Below are positions 56,248 to 64,000 of a stretch of DNA of 64,000 nucleotides, piece after piece. Position 1 is the first letter of the stretch. Each line of letters starts with the position of its first letter. The notes under the pieces were generated by a model. It worked only from the letters and a program-made list of their open reading frames with translations. It had not been told where the DNA came from and ran no database searches. The stretch is from NCBI RefSeq assembly GCF_030687715.1, contig NZ_CP117445.1:2104501-2168500 (forward strand), written 5' to 3'. A program made the translations under genes and the position numbers. The stretch is from Pseudomonas sp. FP2196. Lineage in GTDB: Bacteria > Pseudomonadota > Gammaproteobacteria > Pseudomonadales > Pseudomonadaceae.

Positions 56248-56278
56248 CCCGCTCTCCCGCGAGGAGAGCGGGTTTGCT
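56248..56278 (+). terminator. Terminator after the OmpA-family gene
   Basis: CCCGCTCTCC-CGC-GAGGAGAGCGGG: strong stem 22 bp after the stop, but only three T residues follow. Confidence 0.5.
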
Positions 56279-56330
56279 GCAAACGATGCATTTTCGCTAG
56301 ACGAATGCTTGTGATACCGCTCATTTGTTT

Positions 56331-56393
56331 CGGAAATTTCCTACAAACGTAGGGAAATTTCCTACTCAGAAACTTCTCTTCGATCTCTAAATT
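56331..56393 (+). promoter_or_regulatory. Double BvgA/EvgA-like box 5 and -10, autotransporter
   Basis: Two copies in tandem: CGGAAATTTCCTACA (56331-56345) and TAGGGAAATTTCCTACT (56350-56366), with heptads exactly 21 bp apart. TAAATT (56388-56393) lies 21 bases after the second copy. Strongest site in the window, 128 bp before the start codon. Confidence 0.6.
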
Positions 56394-56494
56394 ACAGACC
56401 TCAACTGAGCCGCCGGCCTCCATTAGTCGTTGCTCAGCCCCTATGCCATAGGCATTTCCACTGTCGACCCGGCAGTAAGCATGAGGTACTGAAC

Positions 56495-58648
56495 ATGAAG
56501 ACGATTAACTCCAAACAGAACCCTGTACTGACGCTTTCACCCCTTGCCCTGGCCATCTTCCTGTTGCTGCCGGCACAGGCGAACGCGTTCACATCAACCG
56601 TTAACAACGGTGCTGTAGTCGATGGTGAAACCGTGGTCGGTGGCACGCAGAATATCGGCACCAACGGTACGGCCAACAACACGTTGATCGAAGTTACCGG
56701 GGCGCAGACGGTTTTTCAGAACGGTGTGTCGAATGACGCCACTGTCAACGGAAGCCAGAGCGTTCAGAGTGGTATCGCCAACCGCAGCATCGTTAATGCC
56801 GGTGGCTCACAGGCGGTGGGCATCGCTGGCGTGGCCAACGACACGATTTTGAACGGTGGCGCACAGACCGTGCAAAACCCGACGGGGCGGGCCAACCGGA
56901 CAGTGATCAATCAGAACGGCGTGCAAACCGTCACTTTGGTGGGCACCGCTGCTGACACCGTCATCAATAATGGCGGCCTGCAGGTGGTGATCAATCAGGG
57001 CGTGGCACTAGATACCCAGATCAACGGTGGCGCAGAGCAGAGTCTGCAAAGAGGCATGCTCGGCGGCGTGGTGGCAACCAATACGCGCATCGACGGCGGC
57101 TTGCAGAGTGTCTATGACACCGCCACGGCCAACAACAGCACCGTGAGCAATGGCGGACGGATCAACCTGTACCAGGGCGCACAGGCCAACGGGCTGGTCG
57201 CGGAGGCAGGCGGTACCGTTAATGTCATGGAAAACGGCGTGAAAACCGTTGACTCCCTGACGCTCAATGGCGGCAGTGTCGCGTTTGTGCCAAGTACCGA
57301 TGGCAGCTTCAAGACATTCACCGTCAATGCGTTGTCCGGTAGCGGCAACATCCTGATGAACACCGATATCGCCTCCCAGCAAAGCGATTTGCTGGTGGTG
57401 CAAGGCGCGGGGCTGGCGAGCGGCGATCATACGTTGATCGTGGGGGACTCCGGTCATGAGCCCGCAGCTATGGACGGACGTCTGGTGCTGGTGGACACCC
57501 AGGGCGGCAGTGCGAAATTTGGACTCTACGGTGGCCATGTCGATGCCGGTGCATTCCGCTACACCTTGCAGCAACAGGGGGATGACTGGGTGCTGGCCAG
57601 TGGCGGCAGCATTCCCGTCGATCCGGTGACGCCCGTCGATCCAGTAACACCAGTCGATCCGGTGACACCTGTAGATCCAGCTAAACCGGTCGATCCGGTG
57701 ACGCCGCCGACTCCGGTCAACCCACGACCCGAAAACCTCTCAAAGGGTACTAACGCCGCCATCGCCGCGCACACGGCAGGCGCCAGCCTGTGGAGTGCGC
57801 AAATGAATGCGCTGGTCAAACGTCTGGGCGAATTGCGTATGGGACAGGACGACGGTGGGATCTGGACGCGTGCCATCGGCAAGCGCTTCGATGTCAGCGA
57901 ACATTCCAGCCGTGCTTACACCCAGGACGTCAGTGGCCTGGAAATTGGTGCCGACAAGGCATTCGCGGTCGACAGCGGCAAAGTCTATGTCGGTGCAATG
58001 GTCGGCACGGCCCGTTCGGATCTGGATTTCGGCGAGGGCGCCTCGGGTGAGATCGACAGCCGCATGTTCGGCATCTATGCCACCTACCTGAACGACAACG
58101 GCGTCTATGTGGACAGCGTGTTGAAGTACAGCCGCTTCGACAACGACATCAAAACCCCGAGCAATCTGGGCGAATCGGTAAAAGGTTCCTACAGCACTAA
58201 CGGTGTCGGTGCGGACATCGAGATCGGTAAACGCATTGTGCTCAAAGATGGCTGGTTCGTTGAGCCGCAGGTGGAACTCACGGCCTCCCAGACTCAGGGC
58301 GCGAGCTATACGGCCAGCAATGGTCTGCGGGTCAAGACCGATAATCTCGACTCGTTGCAAAGTCGGGTCGGTTCGCTCTTTGGTCGCAGTCTGGAACTGA
58401 GCAACGGCATGAAAGCTCAGCCATACGTCAAAGCTTCCTACATTACCGAGCACGCGGGCAGCAGCAAGGTCACCGTCAACGGCAATAAATTTGATGCCAA
58501 ATTGCCGGGTAGCCGTGTGGAAGTCGGGTTCGGTGGCGTGCTGCAAGTCACGGAGAAAAGCAAGATTTCCATGGATGTCGAATACGCCAAGGGCAACGGT
58601 ATCGAGCAGCCATTCGGTGTGAGCCTGGGTTATCGCTATCTTTGGTAA
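56495..58648 (+). CDS. Autotransporter adhesin (AIDA/pertactin-like)
   Basis: 717 aa. Signal peptide ends near PAQANA. Passenger (~32-370) of AIDA-type repeats with the recurring pattern INGGxQxV/V-x-G-x-AxxTxI (for example [36 protein letters not shown]), predicted to form a beta-helix; then a pertactin-like segment ([25 protein letters not shown]). A proline linker of PVDPVT repeats (~374-405) leads into the beta-barrel (~440-717) ending SLGYRYLW, with aromatic C-terminus. The passenger would be displayed on the cell surface. No protease triad is seen, so an adhesion or aggregation role is inferred. Placed behind the double box 5, as pertactin is Bvg-controlled in Bordetella. Confidence 0.92.
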   Translation: MKTINSKQNPVLTLSPLALAIFLLLPAQANAFTSTVNNGAVVDGETVVGGTQNIGTNGTANNTLIEVTGAQTVFQNGVSNDATVNGSQSVQSGIANRSIVNAGGSQAVGIAGVANDTILNGGAQTVQNPTGRANRTVINQNGVQTVTLVGTAADTVINNGGLQVVINQGVALDTQINGGAEQSLQRGMLGGVVATNTRIDGGLQSVYDTATANNSTVSNGGRINLYQGAQANGLVAEAGGTVNVMENGVKTVDSLTLNGGSVAFVPSTDGSFKTFTVNALSGSGNILMNTDIASQQSDLLVVQGAGLASGDHTLIVGDSGHEPAAMDGRLVLVDTQGGSAKFGLYGGHVDAGAFRYTLQQQGDDWVLASGGSIPVDPVTPVDPVTPVDPVTPVDPAKPVDPVTPPTPVNPRPENLSKGTNAAIAAHTAGASLWSAQMNALVKRLGELRMGQDDGGIWTRAIGKRFDVSEHSSRAYTQDVSGLEIGADKAFAVDSGKVYVGAMVGTARSDLDFGEGASGEIDSRMFGIYATYLNDNGVYVDSVLKYSRFDNDIKTPSNLGESVKGSYSTNGVGADIEIGKRIVLKDGWFVEPQVELTASQTQGASYTASNGLRVKTDNLDSLQSRVGSLFGRSLELSNGMKAQPYVKASYITEHAGSSKVTVNGNKFDAKLPGSRVEVGFGGVLQVTEKSKISMDVEYAKGNGIEQPFGVSLGYRYLW
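57614..57703 (+). repeat. Five 18-bp tandem repeats encoding PVDPVT
   Basis: CCCGTCGATCCGGTGACG and close variants, five units, encode PVDPVT x3, [12 protein letters not shown]. In-frame units of 18 bp can change in number without breaking the gene, so the length of the passenger-barrel linker may vary between strains. Confidence 0.85.
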
Positions 58649-58656
58649 GAAAAAAG

Positions 58657-58688
58657 GCCGCGTCGGGTAGTCCCGACGCGGCTTTGTT
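58657..58688 (+). terminator. Terminator of the autotransporter gene
   Basis: GCCGCGTCGGG-TAGT-CCCGACGCGGC followed by TTTGTTG, 8 bp after the stop codon; an 11-bp perfect stem. Confidence 0.8.
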
Positions 58689-58720
58689 GTGGGATTTCGG
58701 ATGTAACCGGATCGCTTTTC

Positions 58721-58761
58721 AGAACTTTCTTACATAGATCGTCGAGCCATTTGGTTAGCGT
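58721..58761 (+). promoter_or_regulatory. BvgA/EvgA-like box 6 and -10, first pseudo-receiver
   Basis: AGAACTTTCTTACA (58721-58734), then 21 bases to TAGCGT (58756-58761). 77 bp before the start codon. The TTTCTTA variant is one of the accepted BvgA heptad forms. Confidence 0.5.
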
Positions 58762-58811
58762 GACCTGTACCGAGCCTCATGCTCTGATCTTCACGCCATT
58801 GTTGAAACCTC

Positions 58812-59201
58812 ATGCCCTATAAATGCTGGCGAATCCTGATCGCCGAAGACCAGCCGTATCGGCGTAGCAGAATCGAGAAGTCTCTCAAGGAACTGGGTTG
58901 CCGCAGGCTCACAGCCGCGCACTCCTTTCGGGAGTTGCTGGGCTTGACTCATTACTCGCACGACCCTTTCGAAGGCTTTGAATTGATGATCATCAACGGC
59001 GAACTGTTAGCGGTGACGGGGATTGATCCGGTGCGATTCTTCCTCCGCAACCCCCATATCCGCCACGGAGTGATCCATGACGCACGCCGAGGGCAGCTGA
59101 AGGCAGAGACGATTTATGCCAGCCAGCAACGTCAATTGAACCTGATTCGGACGCCCGACCGGCAGTCCCTGGACGCCGTGCTGGTGTCTCTTAGTGCTTA
59201 G
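58812..59201 (+). CDS. Small stand-alone pseudo-receiver protein
   Basis: 129 aa, no output domain. The start ILIAEDQPYRRSRIEKSLKELG is a CheY-like beta1-alpha1 with the acidic pair E12-D13. At the phosphorylation site the expected Asp is Asn62 (FELMIINGEL), and no Lys-Pro motif follows. It cannot be phosphorylated in the normal way. It is a paralogue of the protein at 60592 (shared INxEL and FFLxNPxxxH). Probably a decoy or partner for the neighbouring phosphorelay, RocR-like or RocA-like proteins; function unproven. Its TAG stop is the first three bases of box 7. Confidence 0.8.
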   Translation: MPYKCWRILIAEDQPYRRSRIEKSLKELGCRRLTAAHSFRELLGLTHYSHDPFEGFELMIINGELLAVTGIDPVRFFLRNPHIRHGVIHDARRGQLKAETIYASQQRQLNLIRTPDRQSLDAVLVSLSA

Positions 59202-59267
59202 GAAATTCCCTACACATTTTGGGAGTTTTCCTAGGGTGTTTAATCCTCTGATTCCTGAAAATTATCT
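59199..59267 (+). promoter_or_regulatory. Double BvgA/EvgA-like box 7, second EAL regulator
   Basis: TAGGAAATTCCCTACA (59199-59214) and GGGAGTTTTCCTAGG (59221-59235), heptads 21 bp apart. A possible -10, TTATCT (59262-59267), is 26 bases further, longer than at the other sites. The first copy overlaps the stop codon of the preceding gene. Confidence 0.5.
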
Positions 59268-59294
59268 TGCCCCTCAAGAGATGAGTCGATCGCC

Positions 59295-60515
59295 ATGCCT
59301 ACTTTGCCGCTCCGTGTCCTGGTTTTAGAAGATCATACTTTCCAGCGTTCCGTCGCGGTGAGCATGCTCCAGGCACTGGGATGCCAAGAGGTGTTCGAGG
59401 CCAGTGACGGCGCTCAGGCACTGGCGGTGCTGGAGACCGTCGGGCAGGTGGATATTGCCTTGTGCGACTTGCAAATGGAGGGCATGGACGGTCTGGAGTT
59501 TTTGCAGCGAGTGGGCGCGTCGGGGCAGGTCAAGTCGGTCATCATCAGCAGCTCGTTGTCGGCGGATCTGCGTCGGGCGGTGCATCAAATGGTGACGCTG
59601 CTCGGACTCGAGCTGTTGGGCGATGTGGGCAAACCGCTGCATGCGCAGGTGTTGCACGATTTGTTGAAAAAGGCCCTTGCCAGACCGGTCAGCCAGCAGT
59701 CACCGATCAGCGCAAGCACACTGGCGAGCGAAGAAGCGGTGCGCGAGGCATTGGCTGAGCGGCAGTTACAGTCCTGGTATCAACCAAAATTCAATCTGCA
59801 GACCGGTGAGGTCTGTGGTGTGGAAGTCCTGTGTCGCTGGCAGCACCCGACGCAGGGGATCATTTCTCCTGCGGTGTTCATGCCTGTGCTGGAGCGCTGC
59901 GGCTTGCTCGACGAGTTGCTGTTTTGCCAAGTAGATGAGGTGCTGACGTTGCAGCGCAACGCAAAGGCGCAAGGCTTCGTGTTGAACATGGCGCTCAATC
60001 TCCACGCCTCTCAACTCGCCAACAGCGATTTGACGGCAACCATCAGGGGGCTATTGGCCAGTCATGCCGCCCCCGGCTCCGGCCTGACCTTCGAACTGAC
60101 CGAAAGCGGTTTGCTCGAAGCGCCTGCCACCAGTCTGGAAAGCCTGGTGCGTCTGCGCATGATGGGCTGCCGCTTGTCGATCGACGACTTCGGCGCCGGG
60201 TTCTCTTCGCTGCAACGCCTGTGTCAGTTGCCGTTCAACGAGATCAAACTCGACGCTGACTTCATTCGCAACCTTGAGCGCGAACCCCGTTGTCGTGCGG
60301 CGATCGCCAGTACTCTGGCGCTTGGCGAAACCCTCGGCATGACAGTGGTGATCGAAGGCATCGAGACCGATGCGCAGCGTCATGAGTTATTGGCGTTGGG
60401 CTGTATGCAGGGGCAGGGCTACTGGTATGCAAGACCGATGGCCGGAAGCGATTTGTTGCACTGGCTGCACCAACGCAGTCATCGGCAGTTCTCGGATGAA
60501 TCACCAGGTTTTTAG
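59295..60515 (+). CDS. Receiver-EAL cyclic-di-GMP phosphodiesterase (RocR-like)
   Basis: 406 aa. Complete receiver: E12-D13, phosphoacceptor D58 (ALCDLQMEGMDG), Ser in IISSS, Lys113-Pro. EAL domain: E177 in VEVLCRW (EVL variant of EAL), NLHASQL, FELTESGLL, DDFGAGFSSL, EIKLDADF, VIEGIET, GQGYWYARPM. All catalytic positions are present, so it is predicted active and phosphorylation-controlled, unlike its paralogue at 49152. It should be fed by one or both hybrid kinases and lower cyclic-di-GMP. Its TAG stop begins box 8. Confidence 0.92.
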   Translation: MPTLPLRVLVLEDHTFQRSVAVSMLQALGCQEVFEASDGAQALAVLETVGQVDIALCDLQMEGMDGLEFLQRVGASGQVKSVIISSSLSADLRRAVHQMVTLLGLELLGDVGKPLHAQVLHDLLKKALARPVSQQSPISASTLASEEAVREALAERQLQSWYQPKFNLQTGEVCGVEVLCRWQHPTQGIISPAVFMPVLERCGLLDELLFCQVDEVLTLQRNAKAQGFVLNMALNLHASQLANSDLTATIRGLLASHAAPGSGLTFELTESGLLEAPATSLESLVRLRMMGCRLSIDDFGAGFSSLQRLCQLPFNEIKLDADFIRNLEREPRCRAAIASTLALGETLGMTVVIEGIETDAQRHELLALGCMQGQGYWYARPMAGSDLLHWLHQRSHRQFSDESPGF

Positions 60516-60555
60516 GAATAGTCCTACATCAGCTGTCGTAGCGCTTGCGTAGTCT
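60513..60555 (+). promoter_or_regulatory. BvgA/EvgA-like box 8 and -10, second pseudo-receiver
   Basis: TAGGAATAGTCCTACA (60513-60528) with perfect TAGGA/TCCTA arms, then 21 bases to TAGTCT (60550-60555). 63 bp before the start codon. Confidence 0.55.
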
Positions 60556-60591
60556 TGCCGCACCCAAAACTTGACCACCAGGAGATTGAGC

Positions 60592-61014
60592 ATGATCAAC
60601 AAAGCCCTGCGTATCCTGATCGCCGACCCCCAGCATTTTCACCGGATGAAAATCGAACGCCTGTTCAACGGCCTCGACTACTACCGCGTTGCCCCGGTAC
60701 AAAGTCTTGTCGAGCTGCTGACGCTGGTGGACTACGGCTGTGAACCGTTCGATGTGGTGGTCATCAACGCAGAACTGGCGGCAGGCTCACTGGATCTGCC
60801 GGAGTTCTTCCTCGATAACCCGCAGGTGCATCATGCGCTGATTTACAACGAACCCTCGGCGCCGCTGCAAGTGGTTTCAGGCTTCGCCCAGGAAAACGTG
60901 CAGATCAGTCATGCGGCGTTGCCCAATGCGCAGGCGATCAGGCACTTGATGTCGATCGTCGACGTTCCCCAGTTGCAGCAGCAACAGCCCGTGCAGCGCC
61001 GGGCTTACGCATAG
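60592..61014 (+). CDS. Small stand-alone pseudo-receiver protein (paralogue)
   Basis: 140 aa, ATG preceded by AGGAG at 60580-60584. CheY-like start ILIADPQHFHRMKIERLFNG, but the acidic pair is A11-D12 and the phosphorylation site reads FDVVVINAEL, with Asn59 for Asp. No output domain; the C-terminus is Gln-rich (LQQQQPVQ). The replacement of Asp by Asn is shared with the paralogue at 58812, which argues for selection rather than decay. It lies between the second EAL gene and the second regulator-kinase pair. Function unknown. Confidence 0.8.
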   Translation: MINKALRILIADPQHFHRMKIERLFNGLDYYRVAPVQSLVELLTLVDYGCEPFDVVVINAELAAGSLDLPEFFLDNPQVHHALIYNEPSAPLQVVSGFAQENVQISHAALPNAQAIRHLMSIVDVPQLQQQQPVQRRAYA

Positions 61015-61031
61015 AAAAACGTTTATCGCAA

Positions 61032-61075
61032 CTGTCAGACCTGACAGGTGCTTCATTTGCCGTTCCGTGTAACAG
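61032..61075 (+). promoter_or_regulatory. Inverted repeat and possible -10 before the second regulator
   Basis: CTGTCAG-AC-CTGACAG (61032-61047) is a perfect 7-bp inverted repeat, and TAACAG (about 61070-61075) lies 22 bases later. The layout copies the BvgA-like boxes but the sequence is different, so another regulator may act here. Confidence 0.35.
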
Positions 61076-61147
61076 TCTCTGCGCAGCCACTGAATCTGGA
61101 TCAGCCCATACCGGCGGTCATCGTTAACTACTGCACCGGGAGTGCTC

Positions 61148-61774
61148 ATGAAGTCAGCGCTGATCGTCGACGATCATCCAGTGGTGCGCGCTGCCATTCG
61201 CATCGTGCTGCAAGCCGAAGGATTCAAGGCAATCTACGAAGCCTCCAATGGTAATGAGGTGCTGGCGTTGATCCGCGAGCACAAACCCCGTCTGGTGATA
61301 CTCGACCTGCATTTGCCGGCACTTGATGGGCTGGATGTGCTGGTGCGGATAAGGGCCAACGACCTAGATTGCCGAGTCCTTGTGTTCAGTTCCCATGACC
61401 CATTGTTTTATCAGGAACGCTGTTTGCGCGCCGGGGCAATGGGCTACGTGACCAAAACCAATCAGTTGCAACAACTGCATAAGGCCATTCAAGCGGTGAT
61501 GTCGGGTTACACCTATTTTTGCGCGCTGCCGGATAACGTCAGCGTGTTGAATGCAGTGCAGTCCACGGAAAAACAGATGATCGATCAACTCTCTGATCGT
61601 GAGCTGAGCATTTTCGTACAACTGGGGCAGGGCAAGGCCAACAAGGCGATTGCCGAGGACATGCACCTTAGCCACAAGACCATCAGTACCTACAAGACCC
61701 GGTTGATGAAGAAACTCGGGGTGAGTTCAGCGGTGCACTTGCGCGACTTCGCCAAGCGCAATCATTTGATCTGA
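61148..61774 (+). CDS. NarL/FixJ-type response regulator, second copy (BvgA/EvgA/RocA-like)
   Basis: 208 aa, ATG with GGGAG five bases before; a GTG two codons upstream is less likely. Receiver D9-D10, D53 ([13 protein letters not shown]), Lys in VTKTNQL; LuxR-type HTH ([40 protein letters not shown]). Same length and layout as the protein at 50493, with the same DFAKRN tail. The recognition helices are alike but not identical, so the two may read overlapping sets of boxes. Its kinase starts 10 bp downstream. Confidence 0.94.
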   Translation: MKSALIVDDHPVVRAAIRIVLQAEGFKAIYEASNGNEVLALIREHKPRLVILDLHLPALDGLDVLVRIRANDLDCRVLVFSSHDPLFYQERCLRAGAMGYVTKTNQLQQLHKAIQAVMSGYTYFCALPDNVSVLNAVQSTEKQMIDQLSDRELSIFVQLGQGKANKAIAEDMHLSHKTISTYKTRLMKKLGVSSAVHLRDFAKRNHLI

Positions 61775-61784
61775 GCGAGCAAAC

Positions 61785-64000
61785 ATGAGCCTTGCAGGGC
61801 GGGTGTGCTGGCTGTGGCTGAGCGTTGTGGCCACCTGCGGGGCAACAGATGCGCCGCAAGTGCTGCAAGTGCTGACCCGCGCCGGGCCGGAGGATATTCA
61901 GGTTCGCCTGGACGAACCGGACCGCCAATGGTTGCGTCAACACGCAGTGTTGCGCATGGGCATTTCCGGGCCGGATTACCCACCGTTCGAAATCACCCGC
62001 AATCATCATGAACTGGAAGGGCTCACGGCCGACTACGCTGATCTGCTCGCCCAGTTGCTCGGTCTCCGGATCGAAGTCCGGCGCTTTGCCGACCGGGATG
62101 CAGTGATGGCTGCGCTTAAACGCGGCGAGCTAGATCTGCTGGGCACGTCCAACAGTTTTGAGTTGGCCGACCCGGCACTCATCCTGTCCCGTGCCTATGC
62201 CGAGGATCAGCCGATGCTGGTGAGCCGCCTCGACGAAACCTTGCCGGTGGACCTGGCAGGCAAACGCGTCGCCATGGTCGAGGACTATCTGCCGCTGGCG
62301 AGTGTGCAGGCGTTCTACCCCGAGGCGAGCGTGCAACGTTACTCTTCGGCGATGGATGCGCTCGGCGCAGTGGCGTTCGGCACTGATGATGTTTATCTGG
62401 GCGACTTCATCAGTGCCAATTACTTGATCAACACCAATTATCGCAACGACCTGCAATTGGCCGGGCCGTCAGGGCTGGATGCCAATCCGTTCGGCTTTGC
62501 GTTGTTGCGCAGCGATGTGCGCCTCAAACGCATCATCGACAAGGCGTTGCTGGCCATTCCCATGGAGCGTCGACAACGTATCGAGCAGCGCTGGAGTGCC
62601 GGTGTTGCCGATATGGCCGGACAGTCCCGGGTGCAACTCAGTGCCGCCGAGTTGCAATGGCTGGATCAACATCCTGTGGTGCGGGTCGGCGGCATTGGAG
62701 ATTTCGCGCCACTGACTTTTTTTGATGCCGATGGCCGCTTCAGCGGGCTTTCGGCGCAACTGCTGAACTTGATCAGCCAGCGCAGCGGGCTGAACTTCGA
62801 GATCGTGCGCGGGGTTTCGCTGGATCGTCAGATCGAGCAACTGAAGGCGGGTGAACTGGACGTGCTGCCGGTGGTGACGCCCAGCAGCGAACGTGAAACC
62901 GAACTGCAATTCACCCGGGCCTACCTGAACAATCCGTTTGTGCTGGTCAGTGCATTAACGGCGCAGAGTCCGCGCAATCTGGATGATCTGGAGGGGAAAC
63001 GCTTGGCGATTTATCGCGGCCATCCGTTGCGTGGTTACCTGCAGGAGCGCGTACCTCGATTGCGCTTCATCGAAGTCAAGAGCCCCGCCGAAGGTATGGC
63101 GTTGGTCGCCATGGGGCAGGCTGATGCCGCTGTGAGTTCGTTGGTGGTGGCTCGTTACCTGCTTGCCCGGCATTACCGCGAGCGTCTGCGCATCGCCAGC
63201 ACGGTCGGCGATCAACCGGCCCGCATCGCACTGGCCACAGCGCCGCAGGCGCTCATGCTGCATTCGATCCTGAACAAGGCACTGCTGAGCATTGCCCCGC
63301 AACAGATGGACGAACTGGTTGAGCGCTGGAGCCATGATGTGGTGCTGGAGGACAGCTACTGGCTGCGTCATCGTCGCGAGATTTTCTTTGGCTTCGCCGG
63401 TGCGGCGGGCTTGCTGGTGCTGGCGCTGGGGTGGATCGGTTTTCAGCGTCGGCAGATCCGCCAGCGGCAGCAATGGTTGCAGCAATTGCAGCAAGCCAAA
63501 GAGACGGCGGACGACGCCAATCGCGCCAAGACCACGTTTCTGGCGACCATGAGCCATGAAATCCGCACACCGATGAACGCGCTGATCGGCATGCTTGAGC
63601 TGGCCTTGAAACGCGCTGAGGAGGGTGTGACCGATCGCCTGGCGATTCAGGTGGCGTCCAACGCCGGGCAACAACTGCTCGCCCTGATCGGCGACATTCT
63701 CGACATCGCGCGTATTGAAACCGGGCATTTGTCGCTGGCGCCCGAACGGGCCAACCTGCGGGAACTGGTGGTATCGGTCTGCCGGGTATTCGAGGGGCTG
63801 GCGCGGCAGAAACGCTTGCTGTGGCACATCGAACTCGATGCACACAGCGACGTCGATGTATTGATTGATCCGACGCGCTTCAAGCAGGTGCTGTCGAATC
63901 TGCTGAGCAACGCGATCAAGTTCACCGAAAACGGCGAAGTGAGTCTGCGCCTTGGTGTGACGCCCTTGTCGGCCGAGCGACTGGCCGTGAAAGTGGTTAT
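61785..64000 (+). CDS. BvgS/EvgS/RocS-type hybrid sensor kinase, second copy, no PAS (truncated by right edge)
   Basis: 738 codons visible, still open at the edge. Start ATG after GAGCGAG. A short signal-like segment ([20 protein letters not shown]) is followed by two SBP_bac_3 domains (~55-275, ~285-525; for example [16 protein letters not shown] and [19 protein letters not shown]), one membrane helix (~535-556), then HisKA with H591 ([17 protein letters not shown]) only about 35 residues after the helix, and the start of HATPase ([13 protein letters not shown]). The paralogue at 51120 has about 160 residues there, including PAS; this copy has none. Receiver and Hpt domains presumably follow outside the window. 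Confidence 0.9.
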   Translation, partial: MSLAGRVCWLWLSVVATCGATDAPQVLQVLTRAGPEDIQVRLDEPDRQWLRQHAVLRMGISGPDYPPFEITRNHHELEGLTADYADLLAQLLGLRIEVRRFADRDAVMAALKRGELDLLGTSNSFELADPALILSRAYAEDQPMLVSRLDETLPVDLAGKRVAMVEDYLPLASVQAFYPEASVQRYSSAMDALGAVAFGTDDVYLGDFISANYLINTNYRNDLQLAGPSGLDANPFGFALLRSDVRLKRIIDKALLAIPMERRQRIEQRWSAGVADMAGQSRVQLSAAELQWLDQHPVVRVGGIGDFAPLTFFDADGRFSGLSAQLLNLISQRSGLNFEIVRGVSLDRQIEQLKAGELDVLPVVTPSSERETELQFTRAYLNNPFVLVSALTAQSPRNLDDLEGKRLAIYRGHPLRGYLQERVPRLRFIEVKSPAEGMALVAMGQADAAVSSLVVARYLLARHYRERLRIASTVGDQPARIALATAPQALMLHSILNKALLSIAPQQMDELVERWSHDVVLEDSYWLRHRREIFFGFAGAAGLLVLALGWIGFQRRQIRQRQQWLQQLQQAKETADDANRAKTTFLATMSHEIRTPMNALIGMLELALKRAEEGVTDRLAIQVASNAGQQLLALIGDILDIARIETGHLSLAPERANLRELVVSVCRVFEGLARQKRLLWHIELDAHSDVDVLIDPTRFKQVLSNLLSNAIKFTENGEVSLRLGVTPLSAERLAVKVV

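Overview
The window is chromosomal DNA of a fluorescent Pseudomonas, most likely of the P. fluorescens group. The evidence is the pyoverdine (pvd/fpv) gene content, high-GC coding sequence, REP palindromes of Pseudomonas type and TAAAT-N16/17-CGT iron-starvation boxes. All assignments come from reading motifs and translations; no database search was run.

Positions 1-39702 are a pyoverdine siderophore locus. Two non-ribosomal peptide synthetases (the first cut by the left edge, the second 4996 aa and ending in a thioesterase) carry six adenylation domains. From hand-aligned pocket residues I read them as D-(OH)Orn-like, Ala-like, then Gly, D-Thr, Ala-like, (OH)Orn-like. They are followed by an alpha/beta hydrolase, the ferripyoverdine receptor fpvA, the exporter pvdE, the periplasmic maturation enzymes pvdO, pvdN, pvdM and pvdP, the PvdR-PvdT-OpmQ efflux system, the sigma factor fpvI and the ornithine hydroxylase pvdA. 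Five transcription units in this part have a PvdS-type box: pvdE, pvdMNO, pvdP, pvdRT-opmQ and pvdA. fpvI has a Fur-like site instead.

Positions 39703-43840 hold REP palindromes, a long mgtA leader, the Mg2+ P-type ATPase mgtA and an MgtC-family gene.

Positions 43841-64000 are a surface-adhesion and signalling region. It contains a chaperone-usher fimbrial operon, an EAL response regulator, a NarL/FixJ response regulator with a BvgS/EvgS/RocS-type hybrid kinase, a lipoprotein plus OmpA pair, and an AIDA/pertactin-like autotransporter. A second, paralogous set follows: two small pseudo-receivers with Asn at the phosphorylation site, a second EAL regulator, a second NarL/FixJ regulator and a second hybrid kinase cut by the right edge.

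The most interesting signal is a repeated near-palindromic motif, roughly TAGGAAATTTCCTACA, in front of eight separate genes or operons of this last region. In five of the eight it lies 21-22 nt upstream of a -10-like hexamer. It matches the half-sites known for BvgA (TTTCCTA) and EvgA (TTCCTACA), which are the regulators that partner BvgS and EvgS. I infer a Bvg/Evg/Roc-like regulon in which the two phosphorelays control fimbriae, autotransporter, OmpA lipoproteins, EAL phosphodiesterases and orphan pseudo-receivers, and probably themselves.
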